Shown here: positions 25,965 to 33,286 of the stretch, in pieces
Numbering within the stretch: position 1 is the first letter of the stretch
Layout: each line of letters starts with the position of its first letter
The notes under the pieces: generated by a model
Databases searched by the model: none
What the model saw: the letters and a program-made list of their open reading frames with translations, nothing else
Told to the model about the DNA's origin: nothing
Translations under genes and position numbers: made by a program
Source: DAHUXT01 sp036273675
Lineage (GTDB): Bacteria > Chloroflexota > Ktedonobacteria > Ktedonobacterales > JADMIN01
Assembly (NCBI GenBank): GCA_036273675.1
Contig: DASUHD010000182.1
Coordinates: 18,520-82,519 of the forward strand
DNA: 64,000 nucleotides
Reading direction: 5' to 3'

Positions 25965-26737
25965 GGCGCCCCCGTTGCTGCCCGGAGCGTTGGAAGGAGC
26001 GGCTTGATTTGCGAGAAGAAGACCTCGGCTAACCGCTTTGCGCCTTCGGTGGAGGGATGGAGTCCGTCGCCAGCGATGTACTCTGGATGGGCGGCCAACT
26101 CATTCCAGCCCGCGTAGAGGTCCACCAGCGATGCGCCCGTGGCGGCCACTGCCTGCGCGATGGCTGCATTCCAGTGGGAGATCGTCACCTGGAGCGCTGT
26201 CTGGTCGTAGCCCGCGAAGAAGGAGAGCAGCGTAAGATCGGGGATATTACCCACGAAGACACGGGCGTGGGTTCGCTGTTGAAGCGCACGCAGGAGCGCC
26301 TCGAGCTGCGTTTCGTACTCCTTGACGGAGACAGACTGCACGATATCGTTGACGCCGAGCCAGACAGTCACGAGCGACGGTTTGGCGTCAAGGGCGACGG
26401 GGAGTTCCGTCCTTCGCGCCTCCGCCACCGTCTCGCCCGGTATGCCAAGGTTGACCAGGTGCGCATCCGATCCGAGCAGGTGCGACAGCGCTGTCGGCCA
26501 GTTGTCGTCGGCTGGGTCGTCGGCGCCGACGCCAAAGGCATCGGATGCGCCTATGGCCACGTAGGTGAAATCGCGCGGGCTGGTGGCAAGTTGGCGGACC
26601 GTTGCCGCGGGGCGCGGAGATGGTCCGCACGCGACGAGCATGGCGGCAAGTGTGAATATCGACATGGCAATGACTCTGAGGCGCATGCGCCGACGGGCTT
26701 TGTGCGCACAGGGGCGCTGATCTGGCTGAAGTGGCAT
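25961..26737 (-). CDS. SGNH/GDSL-type esterase lipoprotein (TesA-like)
   Basis: A 258-residue exported esterase. The signal ends in MLVAC, so Cys37 is the probable lipidated residue. SGNH blocks are in order: block I AIGASDAFGVG with nucleophile Ser65 (GASD in place of GDSL), block II glycine in NLGIPGETV, block III Asn130 in WLGVNDIV, and block V Asp224 and His227 in DGLHPS. Substrates of this family include lysophospholipids and acyl thioesters. The ATG at 26737 has GGAG about 11 nt upstream; the frame extends to 26803 and a shorter start exists at 26686. Its last 4 nt overlap the permease start. The pairing with a YbbAP-like transporter mirrors the tesA-ybbA-ybbP locus of E. coli. Confidence 0.87.
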   Translation of the reverse strand: MPLQPDQRPCAHKARRRMRLRVIAMSIFTLAAMLVACGPSPRPAATVRQLATSPRDFTYVAIGASDAFGVGADDPADDNWPTALSHLLGSDAHLVNLGIPGETVAEARRTELPVALDAKPSLVTVWLGVNDIVQSVSVKEYETQLEALLRALQQRTHARVFVGNIPDLTLLSFFAGYDQTALQVTISHWNAAIAQAVAATGASLVDLYAGWNELAAHPEYIAGDGLHPSTEGAKRLAEVFFSQIKPLLPTLRAATGAP

Positions 26738-26841
26738 GGGATCTGCTCTCCATCGCGGGATAGCCGAGACCTGTGGCTGGTCTTCCTTCCGACGATTGAG
26801 CATACGACAAACTTACGCGCCCTTGTCACGGACAATTGCGA

Positions 26842-27660
26842 CTACTGCGCCTGCCAGCCGTTCGCGGAGAAGGTTGCCAGCGTCTGCTGGTCGCCGGGAA
26901 CATAGGTGACAATCGAGTAGTCCGATGTGCCACTGAAGACGGTGACGGATGTCCGCAGCGTCAGTGGCCCAAGCCGCGAGTGGCGCATTTGAAAGACAAA
27001 GCTGGCCGTTCCCCACCCAGGATCCGATGAGTCGGCGATGCGGCGAAAGTCAGGCAGCATTCGTAGCGAGCGCCAGAGGGAGCGGTATTCCGGCAGATAG
27101 GTCAGCGAGCGCGTGTTATGCTTGAACTCCGCCAGCAATCGCCGCGCCAACTCCTCCCAGGGGCGAAAGCGGGCGCGGTACTTTGGATCGAAGACGATGG
27201 TGAGCAGCTGTGTGCTTTCGGACGGCGAGGGCGAGAGATTCAACTCGAATAGTTCATGCGCGGGGGTATTCCAGGCGCTGATATGCCAGAGGCGGTCGAG
27301 ACTGTGCGCCGGGAACGCACTGTTCCGCACCAGCAGCGCCGCCAACTCACGCTGGTCGAGCAGATCGAGCGCGTCGTTCTCCTCATCCAGGAAGCTCCCG
27401 GTGAGATGCGCAAACGCCTGAGCCAGCATCAGGCGCTCCGCGCCATGCAGATCGAGCGCGCGCATAATCGCCCGGACGGAGCGCACCGATGGCGCGAGAC
27501 GCTTGCCAGTCTCCAGGTGGTAGATATATGTGCGTGAGAGCCGCGCCGCGCGTGCGAGTTGCCCCTGAGACAGCCCATGTTTGCGCCGCAGGAAGCTGAC
27601 GACATCGCCAAACGCGGCGTCCGCTGGAAGTTGGAGCTGGTCGGGCTGTGGAACACGCAA
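26842..27660 (-). CDS. XRE-family regulator with MmyB-like ligand-binding domain
   Basis: A 272-residue transcription factor. Residues about 18-75 are an XRE helix-turn-helix (FLRRKHGLSQGQLARAARLSRTYIYHLETGKRLAPS). The rest is a MmyB-like ligand-binding domain (PF17765 type): NSAFPAHSLDRLWHISAWNTPAHELF, FDPKYRARFRPWEELARRLLAEFKH, and a C-terminal RLGPLTLRTSVTVF sheet. This PAS-like domain, as I recall from a Chloroflexus aurantiacus structure, holds a fatty acid. The start is a TTG at 27660 with a near-perfect GGAAGGAGGTG 7 nt away, an unusual pairing of weak start codon and strong ribosome-binding site. It is divergent from fadD, so it probably controls the beta-oxidation genes and itself. 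Confidence 0.88.
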   Translation of the reverse strand: MRVPQPDQLQLPADAAFGDVVSFLRRKHGLSQGQLARAARLSRTYIYHLETGKRLAPSVRSVRAIMRALDLHGAERLMLAQAFAHLTGSFLDEENDALDLLDQRELAALLVRNSAFPAHSLDRLWHISAWNTPAHELFELNLSPSPSESTQLLTIVFDPKYRARFRPWEELARRLLAEFKHNTRSLTYLPEYRSLWRSLRMLPDFRRIADSSDPGWGTASFVFQMRHSRLGPLTLRTSVTVFSGTSDYSIVTYVPGDQQTLATFSANGWQAQ

Positions 27661-27822
27661 AAGTTACACCTCCTTCCTGAATGCGATCCGTGAATGTGTT
27701 AGCTAGGGTCTAGTATACCGTATTTGAAGCGTTAGCTGGCTACACGCCATTCGTCCGTCGCAGATTCTATAATTAAGGCTATATTGCCGCCACAATCCGA
27801 TCCACAAAGAGGTGTTTTGGCG
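27661..27822. promoter_or_regulatory. divergent control region between the MmyB regulator and fadD
   Basis: This 162-nt gap contains GTTAGCT as a direct repeat at 27698-27704 and 27731-27737, 33 bp (about three turns) apart, flanking an AT-richer core with AGTATA (a minus-strand TATACT) at 27712-27717. A plus-strand TATAAT lies at 27768-27773, about 50 nt before the fadD start, but neither -10 has a good -35. The direct repeats are candidate binding sites for the adjacent regulator. Confidence 0.35.
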
Positions 27823-29613
27823 ATGGACGATGAGCGTCAGCCCCATGCGGGCAGCGGGAGTAGTGAAGACGCCCTCGCAGCGTATATGAAGCGCCCCTGG
27901 CAGGGCCACTATTCAGCGAGCGTACCCACGACGGTCAACATTCCTGAACAGCCGCTAACGTGGCTAATCGACGAGGCGACGCGGAAATATGGGGCAAACA
28001 TCGCCGTCGAGTACTACGGCACGCGGCTGACCTATCTCCAGCTTGCCTCGCTCGTCGAACGCTTTGCCCGCGCGCTGGTGCGGCTGGGCATCAGGCGGGG
28101 CGACCGCATCTCGATCTGTCTGCCGAATACGCCGCAGTTCCCCATTGCATTCTATGGCGCGCTCAAGGCGGGAGCGGTCGTCGTGCCGACCAATCCACTC
28201 TATACTCCGCCTGAACTGGAGCATCAGCTCAAGGATTCAGGCGCGCGGGCGATTGTCATGCTCGACCAGTTCTACCCCGCGTTTGCCCCCATCCGCGAAC
28301 GGACTCCGGTCGAGCATGTCATCCTGACGAATGTCGCCGACTACTTCCCACCACTGCTGGCGCTTGGCTACAAGGTTGTGCAGGCCCGCGAGCAGCGTGG
28401 GAAACCGAAGGTTGATATGAAATCCTTCCGTACCCAGCCCGGTAACCACACGTTCAAAGAGATTATCGGTCCTTCGCATGGCCGTCAGGGGTTTGAGGTA
28501 TTTCCCCTTCCAGAGCCAGCGTCGCCGGACGATACCGCGGTGCTGCAATATACCGGCGGCACTACAGGCGTTCCCAAGGGCGCGATGCTTTCCCATCGGA
28601 ATTTGACAGCAAATGCGGCTCAGTCCTGGGCATGGAATGACTTGCCGCCGGGACACCACATGAACCTCTGTGTGGTGCCATTCTTCCATGTATATGGATT
28701 GACCGTCGCGATGAACCTGACGATTTACAGCGGTTCGACGATGGCGCTGCTGCCGCGGTTCACTGTCAAAGATACGCTGAAAGCGATTAAGAAGCACCGG
28801 CCCGATCTCTTCCCTGGCGTGCCAACTATCTATCTGGCGCTCGCGCGGGAGGTGGAGAAGACGAAACAAGATCTCAGCTCGATTCTCGTGTGCATCAGTG
28901 GGTCCGCGCCGTTGCCGAAAGAGGTGCAGACGCGCTTTGAGGCGGTTTCGGGCGCGCGCGTCGTGGAGGGCTATGGCCTGACTGAGGCCTCGCCAGTGAC
29001 GCACTGTAATCCCGTCTTTGGCGACCGGCGCATTGGAACGATTGGCGTGCCTCTCCCCAATACCGACGCCGCGATCATTGACCCTGACACAGGTGTCTTT
29101 CTCCCGGTAGGGCAGCAAGGCGAGCTTGTGGTACGCGGGCCACAGGTCATGCAGGGCTACTGGAATCGCCCGGACGAGACGGCGAAGGTCATGAAAGAAG
29201 AGTGGCTGCGCACCGGTGACATCGGCATGATGAGCCAGGATGGATACTTTACCATCGTTGATCGCATCAAGGATGTCATTATCGCCGGAGGGTACAAAAT
29301 CTTCCCGCATGACGTGGAAGAGGTGCTGTTTCAACACCCCGCGGTCTTGGAGGCTTCGGTGATTGGCGTGCCTGACCCTTATCGAGGTGAGACGGTGCGG
29401 GCGTATCTGGTCCTCAAACCGGGACAGCATGCTACGGCCGAGGAAATAAGCGCATTCTGCAAGGAGCGACTGGCGATTTACAAGGTTCCCAAGCAGTTCG
29501 TCTTTCGCGACGAGCTGCCCAAGAGCCTTATCGGCAAGGTGATACGGCGCGTGCTGCGCGACGAGGCAATTGCCGAGATGAAGCCCTCCACGGCGGAGCA
29601 ACCGACAACATAG
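27823..29613 (+). CDS. fadD: long-chain fatty-acid--CoA ligase
   Basis: A 596-residue acyl-CoA synthetase that activates fatty acids with ATP and CoA for beta-oxidation. The AMP-binding P-loop is YTGGTTGVPKGAMLSH. Other motifs are FFHVYGLTVAMN, GYGLTEASPVTHCNP, the RTGDIGMM hinge region, and the adenylation lysine region SLIGKVIRRVLRDE at the C-terminus. The ATG at 27823 was chosen because AGAGGTG lies 8 nt upstream; the frame opens earlier at a TTG (27784) without a site. It is followed 78 nt later by fadE, 34 nt downstream of a normal stop region. It is divergent from the fatty-acid-sensor-like regulator. Confidence 0.93.
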   Translation: MDDERQPHAGSGSSEDALAAYMKRPWQGHYSASVPTTVNIPEQPLTWLIDEATRKYGANIAVEYYGTRLTYLQLASLVERFARALVRLGIRRGDRISICLPNTPQFPIAFYGALKAGAVVVPTNPLYTPPELEHQLKDSGARAIVMLDQFYPAFAPIRERTPVEHVILTNVADYFPPLLALGYKVVQAREQRGKPKVDMKSFRTQPGNHTFKEIIGPSHGRQGFEVFPLPEPASPDDTAVLQYTGGTTGVPKGAMLSHRNLTANAAQSWAWNDLPPGHHMNLCVVPFFHVYGLTVAMNLTIYSGSTMALLPRFTVKDTLKAIKKHRPDLFPGVPTIYLALAREVEKTKQDLSSILVCISGSAPLPKEVQTRFEAVSGARVVEGYGLTEASPVTHCNPVFGDRRIGTIGVPLPNTDAAIIDPDTGVFLPVGQQGELVVRGPQVMQGYWNRPDETAKVMKEEWLRTGDIGMMSQDGYFTIVDRIKDVIIAGGYKIFPHDVEEVLFQHPAVLEASVIGVPDPYRGETVRAYLVLKPGQHATAEEISAFCKERLAIYKVPKQFVFRDELPKSLIGKVIRRVLRDEAIAEMKPSTAEQPTT

Positions 29614-29691
29614 AACCTTTTGCGTAGCGTGTATTGAGGCAGTGAGCGGACCCATTGAGTGGGCGGGAACGGGACAAAGGAGAGAGGAACC

Positions 29692-31467
29692 ATGGCAACA
29701 GAGTCGAAGGCCGAGACGGGCGCCGGATACCTCATGACGCCGGTGACGGAGGCGCATTTCCTCACCGCGGAGAAGCTGAACGACGAGCAGCGCGACATTC
29801 AGCAGTCGGCGGCGACCTTTGTCGCGCGCGAGGTGACGCCGAAGTCGGACGAGATCGACGCGCAGGAGCCGGGGCTGATGCCGTCACTGGTCAAGCTGGC
29901 GGGCGAGCAGGGCTTGCTGATGATCGACGTGCCGGAAGAATACGGCGGCGCTGACCTTGGCCTGGTCGTCAGCAGCCTGGTGGCGAGCGAGATGCGCCAG
30001 GCGTCATTTGCCGTGGCCCATGGCGCCCACACCACCATCGGCACGCTGCCTATCGTCTTCTACGGCACGGATGCGCAGAAGCGCCAGTACCTGCCCAAAC
30101 TCGCGACGGGCGAGCTGATCGGCGCCTATGCGCTCACCGAGCCGGGTGTCGGGTCGGACGCCATGTCGATTCGCACGCGGGCAACGCTCTCTGAGGATGG
30201 CAAGCACTATATCCTCAACGGCGCGAAACAGTGGATCTCCAACGCAGGCTTTGCCGATGTGATGGTCGTCTTCGCCAAGGTGGACGACACCAAACACACC
30301 GGCTTTATCGTCGAGACGGCCTGGCCGGGTGTCTCGACCGGCGCGGAAGAGAAGAAGGTTGGCATCAAAGGCTCGTCCACGAGAACCGTCTACTTCGACA
30401 ACGTGCAAGTCCCGGTCGAGAACGTGGTGGGTGAGATTGGCAAGGGCTATAAGATCGCCTTCAATATCCTGAACATTGGACGATTGAAGCTGGGGCTGGG
30501 CAGCGCTGGCGGCGCGCGCACCTGTCTCGACCTGGCCGCCGCCTATGCTAATGAGCGCAAGGCGTTCGGGCGTCCGCTCGCGGGCTTCGGCATGATTAAG
30601 AAGAAGCTGGCCAACATGGCCACCGATACCTACGCTGCCGAGACGCTGGCGCTGCGCACGGTCGGCATGGTGGAGGATGCGCGTGTGGCGGCAGGTGAGG
30701 ACCGCCAGGCGCAGCTGGCAGCCATCGAGGAGTACGCCATCGAGTGCTCTATCGCCAAGGTATTTGGGACTGAGGCGCTGGCGCGCTGCGCGGACGAGGG
30801 AGTCCAGGTCTTCGGCGGCTACGGCTTCATGGATGAGTATCCGATCTCGCATGTTTACCGCGACAACCGCATCAACCGCATCTTCGAGGGGACGAACGAG
30901 GTCAACCGGTTGGTGACGGCGGGGACGCTCTTCCGCCGGGCAATGGCGAACAAGATCGACATTTTCTTGGTCTTCCCGGAGGTCGAGGCGCAGGTTTCGA
31001 GCGGCGAGGCTTCCGACTTTGCTGGCGCGCAGACGCCCGAGGCGCTACGTGAGAGCGTCAACCTGGTGGAGCGGGCCAAGCGCGCCGCGATCTACTCGGT
31101 GATGAAGGGTGCGATGAAGTTCATGTCGACGATGGAGGAGGAGCAGGAGTTCCTCGAATTCGCCGCGAACCAGATGATCGCGCTCTACGCGATGGATAGC
31201 GCCGTTGGCCGCGCGCTCGAAGCGGTGCAGGCGGGCGGCGTGGACGCGCACACGCATGCGCTGCTTGCGCAGATGGTGGTGTTGCGGCAACTGCCAGAGG
31301 CGCGGGCGGCGATGGAGGGCGCGCTGACGATGACGTTCGAGGGCGACGAGCGCCGCGAAGAGCTGGCGAAGGTTCGCCGCTATCTGGGCGATCCCTCGGT
31401 GGATATCGTGCCGCTACAGCGCGAGCTGGCGGGCATCGTCACCGAGAAGGGCGCGTATCCACTGTAG
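29692..31467 (+). CDS. fadE: acyl-CoA dehydrogenase (FadE/AcdA-like, VLCAD-type length)
   Basis: A 591-residue FAD enzyme that oxidises acyl-CoA to trans-2-enoyl-CoA. Core motifs are ALTEPGVGSDAMSIRT and GAKQWISNAGFADV, in the substrate and FAD site. The catalytic glutamate region is YRDNRINRIFEGTNEVNRL. A C-terminal extension of about 180 residues after the core matches VLCAD-type enzymes and the 594-residue FadE of Bacillus subtilis. The ATG at 29692 has AGGAGAGAGG upstream. The stop is followed directly by a twin-hairpin repeat, then a thioesterase gene and the thiolase and FadN-type genes, a fadE-fadA-fadN grouping like the Bacillus fadNAE set in a different order. Confidence 0.93.
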   Translation: MATESKAETGAGYLMTPVTEAHFLTAEKLNDEQRDIQQSAATFVAREVTPKSDEIDAQEPGLMPSLVKLAGEQGLLMIDVPEEYGGADLGLVVSSLVASEMRQASFAVAHGAHTTIGTLPIVFYGTDAQKRQYLPKLATGELIGAYALTEPGVGSDAMSIRTRATLSEDGKHYILNGAKQWISNAGFADVMVVFAKVDDTKHTGFIVETAWPGVSTGAEEKKVGIKGSSTRTVYFDNVQVPVENVVGEIGKGYKIAFNILNIGRLKLGLGSAGGARTCLDLAAAYANERKAFGRPLAGFGMIKKKLANMATDTYAAETLALRTVGMVEDARVAAGEDRQAQLAAIEEYAIECSIAKVFGTEALARCADEGVQVFGGYGFMDEYPISHVYRDNRINRIFEGTNEVNRLVTAGTLFRRAMANKIDIFLVFPEVEAQVSSGEASDFAGAQTPEALRESVNLVERAKRAAIYSVMKGAMKFMSTMEEEQEFLEFAANQMIALYAMDSAVGRALEAVQAGGVDAHTHALLAQMVVLRQLPEARAAMEGALTMTFEGDERREELAKVRRYLGDPSVDIVPLQRELAGIVTEKGAYPL

Positions 31468-31471
31468 TGGA

Positions 31472-31578
31472 GGCGGCCCCCACCCCCTAACCCCCTCCCC
31501 TGCGAGGATAGGGGGAACCAGATCCAGAGTGCGCCTGGCCTTCTGGCTCCCCTCCCTTTTAGGGGGAGAGGGCAGGCG
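31472..31578. repeat. twin-hairpin C/G-rich intergenic repeat, copy 1
   Basis: About 107 bp just after the fadE stop. It opens with a C-rich run (CCCCCTAACCCCCTCCCC), forms a first G/C hairpin closing with GGGGGAACCAGA, and after a 30-nt spacer forms a second hairpin CCCCTCCC-TTTT-AGGGGGAG. Two more copies occur at 35676-35796 and 38863-38990, each right behind a stop codon. Confidence 0.75.
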
Positions 31579-31598
31579 AAATGGAAGGAGCGTCCTTG

Positions 31599-32051
31599 AT
31601 GGATGCGGCGGCGATTGACTGGACACTGTTCGAGCAGGTGCCATTTGCCGTGCATGTTGGCGCACATGTCTCCGCCGTAGATGCCGAGTCGGCGGAGGCT
31701 GTTCTGCCTGCCGCGCAGGAGCGGCTGAACCATGTTGGCACGGTCCACGCGGTGGCGCAGTTTGGGCTGGGCGAGGTAGCGTCGGGTGGGCTGGTGCTTG
31801 CGGCATTCAGCGATCTGATGGCCGAAGGCTACGCGCCGATAGCGGCCGCTGCCTCGATCAGCTACGTCCGGCCGGGGCGGGGCGATCTGCGCGCCGTCTC
31901 ACAGTTCTCGCGAGCCGATCAGAACGCCGTCCGCGCGCAGGTGATAGAAGCGGGCAAGGCGCGCTTTACGATTCCGGTAGAACTGTTCGATAGCTCCGGC
32001 CAGACGGTTTCCGAGATGACCGTCGAGTGGGTACTGCTGAAGCCGCGCTAG
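31599..32051 (+). CDS. hotdog-fold thioesterase (DUF4442/PaaI-like)
   Basis: A 150-residue protein with the DUF4442/PaaI hotdog fold: NHVGTVHAVAQFGLGEVASGG along the central helix and AAASISYVRPGRGDLRAVSQF in the sheet. Such enzymes hydrolyse acyl-CoA thioesters; here it may free CoA from stalled beta-oxidation intermediates. The ATG at 31599 has AAGGAG 8 nt upstream; an earlier ATG at 31581 lacks a site. It lies between fadE and the thiolase gene, 35 nt before the latter. Substrate preference cannot be read from the sequence, and the catalytic acid of the family is not certain to me here. Confidence 0.78.
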   Translation: MDAAAIDWTLFEQVPFAVHVGAHVSAVDAESAEAVLPAAQERLNHVGTVHAVAQFGLGEVASGGLVLAAFSDLMAEGYAPIAAAASISYVRPGRGDLRAVSQFSRADQNAVRAQVIEAGKARFTIPVELFDSSGQTVSEMTVEWVLLKPR

Positions 32052-32086
32052 CATACGTGTTCACACGATAGATAGAGAGGTACATT

Positions 32087-33277
32087 ATGCCAGAGGCAGT
32101 CATAGTGAGCGCCGTGCGGACCCCAATTGGGCGCGCGGGCAAGGGCGCGCTGCGCACTGTGCGCGCCGACGATCTCGCCGCCGTCGCGCTACGGGCCGCG
32201 GCGGAGCGGGTTCCCAATCTGGACACCTCGCTGCTGGAGGATGTGATCCTCGGCTGCGCCTTCCCCGAGGGCGAGCAGGGGATGAATCTGGCGCGTATCG
32301 CCACCGCGCTGGCGGGCCTGCCCATCGATGCGGGCGGCACGACCGTCAACCGCTTCTGCGCGAGCAGCTTGCAGGCGGTCAACATGGCGGCGCAGAGCAT
32401 CATGCTCGGCCAGGGCGACCTCATCATCGCGGGCGGCGTCGAGAGCATGTCGCGCGTGCCGATGGGCGGCTTCAATCCCAGTTTCAACCCGAAGCTCATC
32501 AACAACGAGCAGGGTATCGAGCTATGTGGCATGCCGGGCAAGCTGAGCAACGAGTTCAACCAGTCGTATATCCCGATGGGCATGACTGCCGAGAACCTGG
32601 CGAAGCAGTATAACATCAGCCGCGAGGACCAGGATAAATTCGCGCTGCGCAGCCATCAGCGCGCGCTGGCGGCGATTGATAGCGGCATCTTTGCCCGCGA
32701 GATCGTCCCGGTGCAGCTGCCGGATGGCACGATGTTTACGACGGATGAGGGGCCGCGCCGCGAGACCTCGATGGAGGCGCTGGCGGCATTGCAGCCCGCA
32801 TTCATCGCTGGCGGGAGTGTCACGGCGGGCAACAGCAGCCCGCTCAATGATGGCGCATCGGGCGTCGTGCTGATGTCGGCGGAGAAAGCGCGCGAGTTGG
32901 GCATCCCGGCGAAGGCCCGCGTGATCTCGATGGCGGTGGCGGGAGTCGCGCCGGAAATCATGGGGATCGGGCCGGTCAAAGCGGTGGCAAAGGCGTTGCG
33001 GCGCGCGAACCTTCAACTTGGCGATATCGACGTGATCGAGCTGAACGAGGCATTCGCGGCGCAGTCGCTGGCAGTCATCCGCGAGCTGGGCATCGACGAG
33101 GAGAAGCTGAATCCGCATGGCGGCGCGATCGCGCTGGGGCATCCGCTGGGCTGCACAGGCGCGCGGTTGATCGCGACGCTGCTGAACGACCTGGAGACGC
33201 TGGACAAGCGGCTGGGGATGGCGACGCTGTGCGTCGGCGGCGGCCAGGGTGTCGCCACGATTATCGAGCGGCTGTAG
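32087..33277 (+). CDS. fadA: acetyl-CoA C-acyltransferase (thiolase)
   Basis: A 396-residue thiolase catalysing the last, thiolytic step of beta-oxidation. The acylated nucleophile is Cys91 in NRFCASSLQAVN. The C-terminal catalytic motifs are NEAFAAQSLAV, GGAIALGHPLGCTGARL with the catalytic His, and the final Cys in LCVGGGQGVA. Length and order are standard. The gene is 9 nt upstream of the FadN-type gene, so the two should be co-translated, as the two activities form a complex in other bacteria. AGAGAGGT precedes the ATG. Biosynthetic acetoacetyl-CoA thiolase is possible by sequence, but the neighbours favour degradation. Confidence 0.93.
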   Translation: MPEAVIVSAVRTPIGRAGKGALRTVRADDLAAVALRAAAERVPNLDTSLLEDVILGCAFPEGEQGMNLARIATALAGLPIDAGGTTVNRFCASSLQAVNMAAQSIMLGQGDLIIAGGVESMSRVPMGGFNPSFNPKLINNEQGIELCGMPGKLSNEFNQSYIPMGMTAENLAKQYNISREDQDKFALRSHQRALAAIDSGIFAREIVPVQLPDGTMFTTDEGPRRETSMEALAALQPAFIAGGSVTAGNSSPLNDGASGVVLMSAEKARELGIPAKARVISMAVAGVAPEIMGIGPVKAVAKALRRANLQLGDIDVIELNEAFAAQSLAVIRELGIDEEKLNPHGGAIALGHPLGCTGARLIATLLNDLETLDKRLGMATLCVGGGQGVATIIERL

Positions 33278-33286
33278 GGGACGACC

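Noticed and set aside
28237..29757. Long minus-strand open frame (about 500 residues) opposite fadD
   Set aside because: It is the antisense of a clearly coding gene, its translation is Arg/His-rich and matches no family.
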